This document shows positions 1 to 6,656 of a stretch of DNA of 11,220 nt, one piece after another. Every line of letters begins with the position of its first letter. Within the stretch, counting starts at the first letter, position 1. Both the position numbers and the translations under genes were made by a program. Where the stretch lies: assembly GCA_017609695.1 (NCBI GenBank), contig JAFCDM010000025.1:1-11220 (forward strand), read 5' to 3'. Under the pieces are notes generated by a model. That model was not told where the DNA came from and searched no databases. It worked only from the letters and a program-made list of their open reading frames with translations. This DNA is from Candidatus Pacearchaeota archaeon (lineage in GTDB: Archaea > Nanobdellota > Nanobdellia > Pacearchaeales > GW2011-AR1).

Positions 1-1319
1 ACAACACCCCTCATTAGATTTAAAATTAAAACTAAATACATATTTTTTCTTTTTAATAAAATATGCGCACTCCTATCCCAATAATTAAGTGTAACTGCTG
101 AGTCTCTTGTGTTTTTTATTACTCCCTCTTTTACTGCTCTTTCATGAAGTTTAGAACCATGAAAAAAAACAAGATTATTAACAGAAAGAAAATAAGGTTT
201 AGGAATTTTTTGCAATAACCTAATCATATTTATTATATCCCCTGGTTTTTCATAAGGATTGCAGGTGATTACATCATACATTACTGCTAATTTATCCTTA
301 TATTTATTTAAGATTCTTCCTGCATTTAAAACTCCTTTATTTGTTTGATTTCTATGATAAATCTCCTTATTAACTCTTTCTTCACCTTGAATTCCAATTA
401 TTATATCTGTGCATCCTGCATTAACAAGAAGTTTTATTTTTTCGTCTGAAACAGTATGTGGGTCTCCAAGACACTTAAATCTTAAATTAACTTTTTCCTT
501 ATATTTTTCTGTAAATTCTTTTATCTGCTCAAGAGGTCTTAAAGAAAAAGTATCATCTCTTATATCAAAATAACTTAGACTTGGAAATTTTTTTCTTAAT
601 TCTAAAATCCCTTTGATTATATAATCTACACTATGCCATCTTACTATTTTTTTTCTTTTTCCTTTGTAAAGTTCATTTAATAAACTATTACTACAATAAT
701 CACAACCATAGGGACAGCCCCTTCCAGTTAAAAAAAAGATTGCCCCATCTAAATCCTGTTCTTTGAACTTTCTTAAGCTATGATGTTCTAAAATATAATG
801 GTTTTTTGTATCATAATCTGGTAATGGGATAGAGTCTAAATCATCTATTAAAGGGCGTACTGGATTTCTAATTATTTTTTCTTTTTCTTTAATCCAAAGA
901 TTTTTTATTTTTTTTATTGATTTGTTTTTTTCAATCGCATTAACTAAATCTAAGATTGTTTCTTCCCCTTCTCCAACACATACAATATCACAATATTTAA
1001 TACAATCTTTTGGAGAGATTGTTGCATGAATTCCTCCCCAAACTAAAGGTATGTCTGGTAATGTTCTTTCTATATACTTGATTATTTGAATAGCTCTTGG
1101 TGCAGTTGAAACAAAAGAACTAATCCCTATTAATTTAGAACCTCTGCAAAGTTGAGATAATTGGATTAATTCCTTTTTTTTATAAAATTTAGAATAATCT
1201 TCACTAAGATTCATAAAAATTAATTTAACTTCATGCCCTTGTTTTTTTAATACTGCAGAGATTGTTCTTATCCCCTGATCTGAAGGATATGTTGCTGCAG
1301 AAATTAAAGTTATTTTCAT
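1..1319 (-). CDS. B12-binding radical SAM protein (C-terminus cut by window edge)
   Basis: About 439 residues can be read from the ATG at 1319 to the left edge with no stop, so the C-terminus lies outside. The first ~125 residues form a cobalamin-binding Rossmann domain: SDQGIRTISAVLKKQGHEV near the start, then GGIHAT near residue 95 and GEGEE near 117. The AdoMet-radical barrel follows with the cluster motif CPYGCDYC (C202, C206, C209), DIRDDTF, and GIQGEERVNKEIYHR downstream. Family knowledge: class B radical SAM enzymes bind cobalamin plus a 4Fe-4S cluster and mostly methylate unactivated carbon or phosphorus. The substrate cannot be read from sequence. It is the last visible gene of a co-oriented row containing cytidylyltransferases, and Fom3 of fosfomycin synthesis is a relative that acts on a CMP-phosphonate. 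A role in glycan or lipid tailoring is equally plausible. Family call firm, substrate unknown. Confidence 0.9.
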   Translation of the reverse strand, partial: MKITLISAATYPSDQGIRTISAVLKKQGHEVKLIFMNLSEDYSKFYKKKELIQLSQLCRGSKLIGISSFVSTAPRAIQIIKYIERTLPDIPLVWGGIHATISPKDCIKYCDIVCVGEGEETILDLVNAIEKNKSIKKIKNLWIKEKEKIIRNPVRPLIDDLDSIPLPDYDTKNHYILEHHSLRKFKEQDLDGAIFFLTGRGCPYGCDYCSNSLLNELYKGKRKKIVRWHSVDYIIKGILELRKKFPSLSYFDIRDDTFSLRPLEQIKEFTEKYKEKVNLRFKCLGDPHTVSDEKIKLLVNAGCTDIIIGIQGEERVNKEIYHRNQTNKGVLNAGRILNKYKDKLAVMYDVITCNPYEKPGDIINMIRLLQKIPKPYFLSVNNLVFFHGSKLHERAVKEGVIKNTRDSAVTLNYWDRSAHILLKRKNMYLVLILNLMRGV

Positions 1320-1347
1320 TTTGTATTTTATCTTATATCTCTATAAT

Positions 1348-1355
1348 CTTATAAA
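1348..1355 (-). promoter_or_regulatory. TATA box of the radical SAM gene
   Basis: On the minus strand the gap reads AATTTATAAG, with the TTTATAAG core centred about 32 nt upstream of the ATG at 1319. At usual archaeal spacing this predicts a leader of only about 6 nt, too short for a Shine-Dalgarno, and none is visible. The remainder of gap 1320-1439 shows nothing I can assign. Confidence 0.45.
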
Positions 1356-1439
1356 TTGTTAAGCTATGCAGATTATGTAACTTTATCTTCTTTATCTTGT
1401 TCTCATTTATCAAATTATAAATTTTAGTATTTCCTTTAT

Positions 1440-2462
1440 TTAGTTTACTAATCTTTCATACTCCTTCATATACCTCCTATAAATAATATCCCAATCATAA
1501 TTTTGTGATTTTTTATAATTGTTTTCATTAACAGGAGAGGCTACAATTGGAAGGCTTGATGCCATTGCCTCAAATAATGTTAAGGGAAGTCCTTCCCTAT
1601 AGCTCGGTAAAACATAAACATCTGCAGATTGATACATTTCTGCTATTTTTTCTTTTCCTCGGATTGCCCCAAGATATTTCATATTTTTATAAGGTTTAAT
1701 TAATTTCCTTACTTCTTGGGCTTTTCCTTCGTCAGGTCCAACCCAAACAAAAGCTATGTCTTTTCTTTTTTTAGTTATATTTATTGCTACTTTAGCAAGG
1801 ATTTCTGGAGCTTTTGTTGGATTTAATCTTCCAAAAAATAAGACTAATTTCTTTTCTTTTATTTTGTTTTGTTTTTTAAAATTATTATTTTTTATTTTTT
1901 TATAAAGAATTTTGTCTGTTCCATTGGGAATTACTTTGATTTTCTTTTTGTCTTTAACATATTCGTTAAGAATATTTAATTCCCAGGGAGTTATTGCAAT
2001 TATTTTATCTATTAATCTAAATGATAGTTTATTGAAAATAATATTATTTAGAAATAAAAAAGGCCTTAAAACTAATGGACGAAATTCTGCTCCTGTCCAA
2101 GGGCAATGTGTTGTGTGTATATGTTTTATTTTTTTAAATTTTGATAAAATTCCTGCAAAGAAGATATAGGCATGTCCTGAAACATGAGTGTGGATTATGT
2201 CAAAATCTTGTTTAAATCTCCAAAGTAAAGAAGGCCAAATAAATGTGCTTAAAGATAACCTAAACCAATAAGGAAATCTATGTATATGCACTCCTTTTAT
2301 TATTTGGTTTTTTATTTTTATTCTTTTATTTTTATCTGAATCACAACAAAAAACATGGACCTCATGCCCTTGTTTTACTTGTCTTTGAGCGAGTTCATGC
2401 ATTACCTGCTCCACGCCTCCAAAAGTAGGTAAATAAAACATATTGATGTGTGCTATTTTCAT
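1440..2462 (-). CDS. GT4-family glycosyltransferase with shortened C-terminal domain
   Basis: This 340-residue GT-B fold enzyme probably transfers a sugar from an NDP-sugar donor to a cell-surface glycan or lipid on the cytoplasmic side. The N-terminus MKIAHINMFYLPTFGGVEQ holds the GG acceptor-domain loop (G15, G16). HTHVSGH lies at 91-97, IPNGTD at 178-183 opens the donor domain, FFGRLNPTK is at 209-217, and the E-x7-E donor motif is REGLPLTLFEA (E290, E298). After VASPVNE (~312) the sequence jumps to NYDWDIIYRRY, which resembles the extreme C-terminal helix of the family. The usual ~45-60 residues between (the G-[FL]-L-V-P-P-D strand and following helices) are missing without a frameshift. 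It starts 11 nt after the stop of the CDP-alcohol phosphotransferase, so the two are very likely co-transcribed. Donor and acceptor cannot be told. Confidence 0.88.
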   Translation of the reverse strand: MKIAHINMFYLPTFGGVEQVMHELAQRQVKQGHEVHVFCCDSDKNKRIKIKNQIIKGVHIHRFPYWFRLSLSTFIWPSLLWRFKQDFDIIHTHVSGHAYIFFAGILSKFKKIKHIHTTHCPWTGAEFRPLVLRPFLFLNNIIFNKLSFRLIDKIIAITPWELNILNEYVKDKKKIKVIPNGTDKILYKKIKNNNFKKQNKIKEKKLVLFFGRLNPTKAPEILAKVAINITKKRKDIAFVWVGPDEGKAQEVRKLIKPYKNMKYLGAIRGKEKIAEMYQSADVYVLPSYREGLPLTLFEAMASSLPIVASPVNENNYKKSQNYDWDIIYRRYMKEYERLVN

Positions 2463-2473
2463 TTTTTAAAAAA

Positions 2474-3136
2474 TCACAAATTCCTATAAAGCCAGAATTT
2501 TAATATCCAAAAACAATTAGCTATAATTGCAAAAAATAAAAGGATATTAGAACTATAAAAAAATACTGCAAGACTAATAATTAATCTTTGAATTCCAAAA
2601 CTAAAACCAATTCTTCCTTTTAAATTCCCAAGAAATTTCTTTTCAAACTTTTTTGCTATTTCTTTTTTATTCTCAAATAAATTTTGGGCAGTAACAGAGG
2701 TGATGATAATCATTAACAAACCAAAACTTGCTGCTAAACCTATCCATAATTGATTCATAAAATAACCTGCAAAAACTATGAGTAGTGAAAAACCTATTGT
2801 TCCTAAAACTTCATCTAAATATCCCCCATAATGTTTTTTATACCCTGTTTTTTTAAAATCTTTAAGATGATAACGTGCAACTTCCCCATCAGAACAATCT
2901 AGAATAGGCCCTAAATGAACTAAAATTCCTGCCAAAATCCAATTTCCCATTAACATATAATAAATAACTAAAAAATCTGCTAACATGCTTAAAACTGTAA
3001 CAAAATTAGCTGTAAATCCTAATTTAATTGAAAGCCAAGTAGTGTATGTAGAAAGTTTTCTATAAGTATAATAAACAAAATAATCATCATCTGCACTTGT
3101 TTTTTTCTGTGATTTAAGCTCTGAATAAACACCCAT
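2474..3136 (-). CDS. CDP-alcohol phosphotransferase, membrane, variant motif
   Basis: An integral membrane enzyme of the CDP-OH_P_transf family, which moves a phospho- (or phosphono-) alcohol from its CMP-activated form to a hydroxyl acceptor. The signature is at LDCSDGEVAR; numbering from the upstream TTG, the residues are D82, D85, G86, A89 and R90, followed by G106 and D110 in GGYLDEVLG. Two departures from D-x2-D-G-x2-A-R-x8-G-x3-D-x3-D stand out: 15 residues instead of 8 separate Arg and Gly, and the fourth Asp is Gly114. About five or six hydrophobic segments are visible (~43-65, 67-80, 112-128, 131-151, 184-198, 200-218). I place the start at the ATG at 3136 (220 residues) rather than the TTG two codons upstream because a TATA-like box lies 25 nt before that ATG. 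Next to PhnE and GT4, it likely builds a polar head group or glycan substituent. Substrate unknown. Confidence 0.87.
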   Translation of the reverse strand: MGVYSELKSQKKTSADDDYFVYYTYRKLSTYTTWLSIKLGFTANFVTVLSMLADFLVIYYMLMGNWILAGILVHLGPILDCSDGEVARYHLKDFKKTGYKKHYGGYLDEVLGTIGFSLLIVFAGYFMNQLWIGLAASFGLLMIIITSVTAQNLFENKKEIAKKFEKKFLGNLKGRIGFSFGIQRLIISLAVFFYSSNILLFFAIIANCFWILKFWLYRNL

Positions 3137-3156
3137 TTGCAAAAAAGGATTGAAGG

Positions 3157-3165
3157 CTTTTTAAT
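3157..3165 (-). promoter_or_regulatory. Possible TATA box before the CDP-alcohol phosphotransferase
   Basis: The minus strand reads ATTAAAAAG, centred 25 nt from the ATG at 3136. This fits a leaderless transcript starting at that ATG and is the main reason to prefer it over the TTG at 3142. Read-through from phnE, 68 bp upstream, is also possible. Confidence 0.4.
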
Positions 3166-3204
3166 GTTTGTGGATTTCTTTTATATGTTTTTAAATTATA
3201 ATCT

Positions 3205-3996
3205 TTATTCTATTTTTTCTAATTTTAATACTTTTTTTCTGATAAATGCACTAAATCTATCTATTAATAAAACCATTAAAACCATTATTATTAAAATAGT
3301 TAAAACCTCTTGGTTTTTAAAAAGCTTCATGCTTGTTAATAATTCCATACCAATTCCTCCTGCACCCACTAATCCTAAAACAGTTGCAGCCCTAAAATTA
3401 TTTTCTAAATAATATAAAGAATAATTAATAAACGAAGGTTTTACTTCTGGAATAATCCCTCTAATAATAACTTGTAATTTATTTGCTCCAGTAGAGATTA
3501 TTGCTCTTATTGTTTCAGGGTTTACAGACTCTATTGCTTCTGAGAAATATCTTCCTAAAGCTCCTGTAACATGGGCTGCTAAGGCTAAAACTCCTGGGAA
3601 TGGACCTAACCCCACCATTGAAACAAAAATTAACCCCCAAACAATTTCATTAATTCCTCTGCATATATCAAAAAATGTTCTTGTTATATGGTAAATAAAT
3701 TTATTATGCATAATATTTCTTGCAGCTAAAAAAGAAAGAGGTAATGCTATTAAAGCACCTATTGTAGAACCTACAATAGCCATTTGTAATGTTTCAATTG
3801 CTTTTAAAAGAAAAAGTCCTAATTTACTGAAATCAGGAGGAAACATTCTTGATATAAAATCATACATAAAAGGTAGCCCCTTAACAAAATTTACAGGGCT
3901 GGTATTTGTGCCTTTAATAGCCCAGTAATAAATTATAATTATTAATATTCCGATTAATAATCCTTTGTATTTATTTTGTTTTATTTTTTTCAGCAT
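3205..3996 (-). CDS. phnE: Phosphonate-type ABC transporter permease
   Basis: Permease subunit of a PhnCDE-type importer, forming the membrane channel that takes substrate from the PhnD-like binding protein. It is 263 residues long, close to the usual size. Segments: one anchor helix (~12-27), a core block from MQMAIVGSTIGALIALPLSF (71-90) through GLIFVSMVGLGPFPGVLALAA (121-141), the cytoplasmic EAA loop EAIESVNPETIRAIISTGANKLQVII-G-IIPEV (153-185), the family hallmark RAATVLGLVGAGGIG (202-216), and a final helix (~231-248). The EAA loop with Gly170 and Pro183 is what PhnC docks on. Gene order is binding protein, ATPase, permease, with a 187-bp gap before this gene that contains a hexanucleotide array. 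Family assignment is strong. Known PhnE relatives carry phosphonates, phosphite, phosphate or phosphate esters, so the name does not fix the substrate. Confidence 0.93.
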   Translation of the reverse strand: MLKKIKQNKYKGLLIGILIIIIYYWAIKGTNTSPVNFVKGLPFMYDFISRMFPPDFSKLGLFLLKAIETLQMAIVGSTIGALIALPLSFLAARNIMHNKFIYHITRTFFDICRGINEIVWGLIFVSMVGLGPFPGVLALAAHVTGALGRYFSEAIESVNPETIRAIISTGANKLQVIIRGIIPEVKPSFINYSLYYLENNFRAATVLGLVGAGGIGMELLTSMKLFKNQEVLTILIIMVLMVLLIDRFSAFIRKKVLKLEKIE

Positions 3997-4022
3997 GTTT
4001 TAGTTTTTTTATTTTAATATTT

Positions 4023-4030
4023 TATTTAAA
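4023..4030 (-). promoter_or_regulatory. TATA box before phnE
   Basis: The minus strand reads GTTTAAATAAA; the TTTAAATA core is centred about 30 nt before the phnE ATG at 3996, predicting a leader of a few nucleotides. It abuts the dispersed repeat element and lies about 45 bp downstream of the hexanucleotide array, so phnE may have a promoter of its own. Confidence 0.45.
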
Positions 4031-4086
4031 CTTAAAGTTATGCCCTTACTTATCCAACTCATTACATTTTATGATATTAGTTTTAG
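4031..4086. repeat. Intergenic repeat element, copy A
   Basis: These 56 bp align without gaps to 9653-9708: CTTAAAGTTA is identical, the middle 20 bp match at 11 positions, and the last 26 bp (TTACATTTTATG..TATTAGTTTTA) match at 23, giving 44 of 56 by hand count. Both copies sit just downstream of a minus-strand stop codon (phnC; the methyltransferase). Copy A runs into the hexanucleotide array, copy C has only one such unit. Function unknown: 3'-UTR element, mobile remnant or promoter-linked block are all open. Confidence 0.6.
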
Positions 4087-4176
4087 TTTTAGTTTTAGTT
4101 TTAGTTTTAGTTTTAGTTTTAGTTTTAGTTTTAGTTTTAGTTTTAGTTTTAGTTTTAGTTTTAGTTTTAGTTTTAA
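4075..4176. repeat. Hexanucleotide array (TTTTAG)15 between phnC and phnE
   Basis: Fifteen perfect tandem TTTTAG units fill 4081-4170, flanked by one single-mismatch unit on each side (TATTAG and TTTTAA). On the transcribed strand it reads (CTAAAA)n, an unstructured A-rich linker. It begins 8 bp after the phnC stop and ends about 80 bp before the phnE start. The unit is a multiple of three, so copy-number change cannot shift a frame; it would change the spacing between phnC and phnE. In the phnC frame, past a single TAG, the array reads as alternating Lys-Thr to a stop near 4046. Such arrays usually vary in length by slippage, which is known behaviour rather than something visible here. Confidence 0.97.
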
Positions 4177-4183
4177 TCTCATC

Positions 4184-4855
4184 CTAAAGCTGTCTCATTC
4201 CGATTATTCTTGAACTATATTTTTTTGCAAGTTCAAGAAAATGTAAACTTGTTACTAAAGTTATTTCTTTTTCAAGACAAATGTTATTTAATAATTCAAG
4301 AATTTCCCTCATTAGTTTGGGGTCTAAACTTGAAACAGGTTCATCTGCTAAAATAATATCTGGATTTTGTGATAATGTTCTTGCTATAGCTACTCTTTGT
4401 TTTTGTCCTCCACTTAGATTATTTATTCTTTCATTTTCATAATCTTCTAATCCAACTCTTTTTAAGCTTTGTTTAGCTATTTCATAATCCTGAGTAGAAA
4501 ATCTTCCAAACAAAGTATTTAATGAACTATGATGTCTTAATCTTCCATTAAGAGTATTTTTTAAAACACTATCTCTTTCAATTAAATTAAAATTTTGAAA
4601 AATCATACCTATTTTTCCCCTAATTCTTACAACTTTTTTTATAGGCATTTTTAAGATATTTTCTCCATTAATATGTATACTTCCAGAAACTGGTTCTATT
4701 AATCTATTTATAGACCTTAAGAGTGTTGTTTTACCACAACCACTTGAACCTATTAAAACTACATTTTCTCCTTTTCTTATATGAAGGTTGATGTTTTTCA
4801 AAACTTCTTGGCTTTTGTTTTTATAATGGTGATTTAAATTTTCTATGTTTATCAT
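4184..4855 (-). CDS. phnC: Phosphonate-type ABC transporter ATPase, short C-terminus
   Basis: ATPase subunit of the PhnCDE-type importer, acting as a dimer on the cytoplasmic face of PhnE. All nucleotide-binding motifs are present in 223 residues: Walker A GSSGCGKT (36-43), Q-loop MIFQNFNLIER (Q87), signature LSGGQ (147-151), Walker B DIILADEP (D171, E172), D-loop SSLD, and switch His205 in TSLHFLELAKKY. The insert after the Q-loop (GRLRHHSSLNTLFGRFS, 104-120) is typical of PhnC. The protein stops at RIIGMRQL, where relatives continue for roughly 25-30 residues (G-[RK]-I-V-x-D-G and a final helix), so the C-terminus appears lost, and the hexanucleotide array begins right after the TAG stop. 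The catalytic core is intact, so activity is plausible. It follows phnD by 161 bp and has no clear Shine-Dalgarno. Confidence 0.93.
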   Translation of the reverse strand: MINIENLNHHYKNKSQEVLKNINLHIRKGENVVLIGSSGCGKTTLLRSINRLIEPVSGSIHINGENILKMPIKKVVRIRGKIGMIFQNFNLIERDSVLKNTLNGRLRHHSSLNTLFGRFSTQDYEIAKQSLKRVGLEDYENERINNLSGGQKQRVAIARTLSQNPDIILADEPVSSLDPKLMREILELLNNICLEKEITLVTSLHFLELAKKYSSRIIGMRQL

Positions 4856-4884
4856 TTTTTATTTATAATCTGATATCTTCTAAG

Positions 4885-4894
4885 TTATTAAAAA
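4885..4894 (-). promoter_or_regulatory. Possible TATA box before phnC
   Basis: The minus strand reads TTTTTAATAA, centred about 35 nt before the ATG at 4855, which would give a leader of about 10 nt. A better-looking TTATAAATA sits only ~6 nt from the ATG, too close to serve this start. Weak call. Confidence 0.3.
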
Positions 4895-4973
4895 CTAAGT
4901 AGCTTAAGCTTTCCTCCAATCGCATTTACATCTATATGATTTCGGTTTTCTTTACTTCTTTATTTGATAATTC

Positions 4974-4995
4974 TTTTTTAATTTAAATTAAAAAA
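4974..4995. terminator. AT-only perfect palindrome after phnD, possible terminator
   Basis: A 22-bp perfect inverted repeat with no spacer: six T, AATTTAAATT, six A. It lies 21 bp after the phnD stop on the minus strand and is preceded there by a T-rich run (TTTATTTTATATTTTATATT). T-rich tracts terminate archaeal transcription, so this may end or attenuate the phnD transcript. Having only A and T, it would be a weak hairpin, and in such AT-rich DNA it may be accidental. Confidence 0.35.
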
Positions 4996-5016
4996 TATAA
5001 AATATAAAATAAATTA

Positions 5017-5937
5017 TTAAGCAGATTCTGCACTGGTTACATCCATATCTAAAACATTAGCAACATCTCTTATAATATTATAATCACTATCTGAAACTCT
5101 TTGATATCTTGCAATACCCCCCCAACCATCGACTTTATTAATAGTTTGTTTATCCATATTAACTAATGCTTGAGTTATTTGTTCTTTTAGTTTTTCTGGT
5201 AAATCTCCTCTAACAACTATTGGTGAACCAGGAATTGGTTCTGATTCATAAATAATTTTACTGAATTTCGGGTCTATTTCTCCTTCTTTGATCATTCTAT
5301 CATAAACATTGTCACCACTTGCACCAGCATCGACTTTACCATTTGCAATAGCATACTGAACTGCGTTATGTGTTCCTGCATAAAAATACTCTGTGAAATC
5401 ATTTTCAGGATTAATTCCATTTTCAATTAACATTTTTCTTGGCATTAAATTACCAGATGTAGAAGCTGGGTCTACAAAAGCAAATGTTTTTCCTTTTAAA
5501 TCAGCTAAAGTCTTTATCCCACTTTCTGCATTTACAATTATTACTGATTTATATGTTGCACTTCCTGTGCTTTCTTTTACACCATTAACTATTGCTTCTG
5601 CATTAGCTACCTTTGAAGCTATAACATAAGAAAATGGGCCAAACCAAGCCATATCAATATGTTTATATTTCATTGCATTAATGGCTGCAGTATAATCTGA
5701 TGTAACTTGTATTTCTACTGGAATACCTAATTCTTTAGATAAATATTCTTTTATTGGTTCATAAGCTCTTAACATTTCAGCAGCATCATCTGCTGGAATA
5801 AGTCCCATTCTTAAAACTTCAATTTCTCCTGGATTTTCGTTGATGACACTTCCAGTAAGGCTTTTATTAATTAAAAAAGCACTAAAAGAAATTAATGCTA
5901 TGATTAAAATTCCTGCGATTATATACTCTTTTTTCAT
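5017..5937 (-). CDS. phnD: Phosphonate-type substrate-binding protein, membrane-anchored
   Basis: Extracytoplasmic binding protein of a PhnCDE-type importer, 306 residues. Residues 5-24 form one hydrophobic helix followed by INKSLTGSVINENPG. There is no lipobox Cys and no clear cleavage site, so it is probably tethered by an uncleaved helix. Family features: MGLIPADDAAEMLRAYEPI (44-62), DYTAAINAM (81-89), MAWFGPFSYV (96-105), the oxyanion loop DPASTSG (156-162) and GTHNAVQYAI with His190. The last two match the Ser-Thr/His phosphonate-group site of E. coli PhnD. By hand alignment to E. coli PhnD from memory, the acids that bind the 2-aminoethyl amine are not conserved: Asn210 (Asp209 adjacent) for Glu177, and Ser238 in IPGSPIVV for Asp205. 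The ligand may therefore lack an amine, for example phosphite, phosphate or an alkylphosphonate. Start supported by AGGAGGT 8 nt upstream; a TATA-like TTTATAAAA also overlaps the stop of the HD gene. Confidence 0.93.
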   Translation of the reverse strand: MKKEYIIAGILIIALISFSAFLINKSLTGSVINENPGEIEVLRMGLIPADDAAEMLRAYEPIKEYLSKELGIPVEIQVTSDYTAAINAMKYKHIDMAWFGPFSYVIASKVANAEAIVNGVKESTGSATYKSVIIVNAESGIKTLADLKGKTFAFVDPASTSGNLMPRKMLIENGINPENDFTEYFYAGTHNAVQYAIANGKVDAGASGDNVYDRMIKEGEIDPKFSKIIYESEPIPGSPIVVRGDLPEKLKEQITQALVNMDKQTINKVDGWGGIARYQRVSDSDYNIIRDVANVLDMDVTSAESA

Positions 5938-5945
5938 ATTATTTT

Positions 5946-5952
5946 ACCTCCT
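5946..5952 (-). promoter_or_regulatory. Strong Shine-Dalgarno of phnD
   Basis: AGGAGGT on the minus strand, 8 nt from the ATG at 5937, is the best ribosome-binding site in the window. It fixes the start and suggests phnD is the most highly translated gene of the operon, as expected for a binding protein needed in excess. Confidence 0.8.
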
Positions 5953-5960
5953 TTCAATTT

Positions 5961-6656
5961 TTATAAAAAACCATATTGCACTATTTCTGGTTCTGTTAAT
6001 TTTCCTTGTCTTAATCTATCAACACTTTCGCAGACTTCAATTAGTCTTGGCAAACCTTTTTTTAAGGATTCTGCAAAATCAGGATTTGTTTTTAAAAATT
6101 TGCCTTTAGGACCATAATTCTTTTCAAAGTCTGCTAATTTTTCTTGAAGTGTAACTCTGTGTCCTTGCACCATTGTTAATTCAGAATATGTTATTATTGC
6201 TTCTTGCCAAGACCTCGGAATCAATACACCACTATCTAATGGTTCAAACTCCTTTCTTTTATCTCTATGATGTTCTTCAGCCCATTGTTCTGAAACAACA
6301 CCATGGAACCTAATCATTTGTGCAATCCTATATAAATCTAAGGGGTTGTCTACTATGCCTACTCCTAAACCTTTTTCTTCAATATACCTTGCTCCTCTTA
6401 ATTCATGGAATACTTGACTTTTCTTAAAGGGTCTTCCAATATCATGTAATCCTCCTGCTAATCTAGTTTCTTCTTTTTTTATGTATTTTTTTAAACCAGG
6501 ATATTCTAAGTAAATTTCTTCAAGTACATTTTCAGTGTTATCCCAAGCATCCATCAGGTGTGGAAGATACCTTTCACCTAAAACATTCTCATCACTTTCA
6601 TCCATCAATCTTTTCGCCAAGTCTAATACTCCTTGTTTATTCATTAATTTTGCCAT
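5961..6656 (-). CDS. HD-domain metal-dependent phosphohydrolase-like protein
   Basis: A soluble 231-residue HD-superfamily protein; members are mostly metal-dependent phosphohydrolases, with a few oxygenases. Candidate metal ligands in order are His33 (YLPHLMDAWDN), the HD pair His71-Asp72 (AGGLHDIGRP), His84 (VFHELRGARYI) and His118 (IRFHGV). The last ligand position, normally in a Y-A-D-[LM] sequence, reads YSEL with Glu159 in place of Asp. The C-terminal half (VTLQEKLADFEKNYG) is the usual helix of this subgroup. Its first 13 bp overlap the preceding cytidylyltransferase, and phnD follows after 23 bp, so it sits inside the operon. Possible roles, all inferred: removing by-product or excess CDP-/phospho-intermediates, or oxidative phosphonate cleavage as in the HD enzyme PhnZ. 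I do not see PhnZ-specific features and do not assign it. Confidence 0.82.
   Translation of the reverse strand: MAKLMNKQGVLDLAKRLMDESDENVLGERYLPHLMDAWDNTENVLEEIYLEYPGLKKYIKKEETRLAGGLHDIGRPFKKSQVFHELRGARYIEEKGLGVGIVDNPLDLYRIAQMIRFHGVVSEQWAEEHHRDKRKEFEPLDSGVLIPRSWQEAIITYSELTMVQGHRVTLQEKLADFEKNYGPKGKFLKTNPDFAESLKKGLPRLIEVCESVDRLRQGKLTEPEIVQYGFL

Noticed and set aside
1912..2169. Plus-strand open frames inside 1912-2169, 3137-3412, 5393-5629, 5840-6109 and 6535-6760.
   Set aside because: They are antisense to well-supported genes, lack ribosome sites and show no family resemblance.
3137..3142. TTG start two codons upstream for the CDP-alcohol phosphotransferase.
   Set aside because: The ATG at 3136 has a TATA-like box at 25 nt and needs no unusual start codon.
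4081..4170. The TTTTAG array as a telomere-like or CRISPR repeat.
   Set aside because: It is an internal array of identical 6-bp units with no spacers and genes on both sides, so a simple microsatellite explains it.
4046..4186. TAG of phnC as a pyrrolysine or readthrough codon giving a Lys-Thr tail.
   Set aside because: No pylS, pylT or recoding signal is in the window and the tail is pure microsatellite; kept only as an open question, not annotated as coding.
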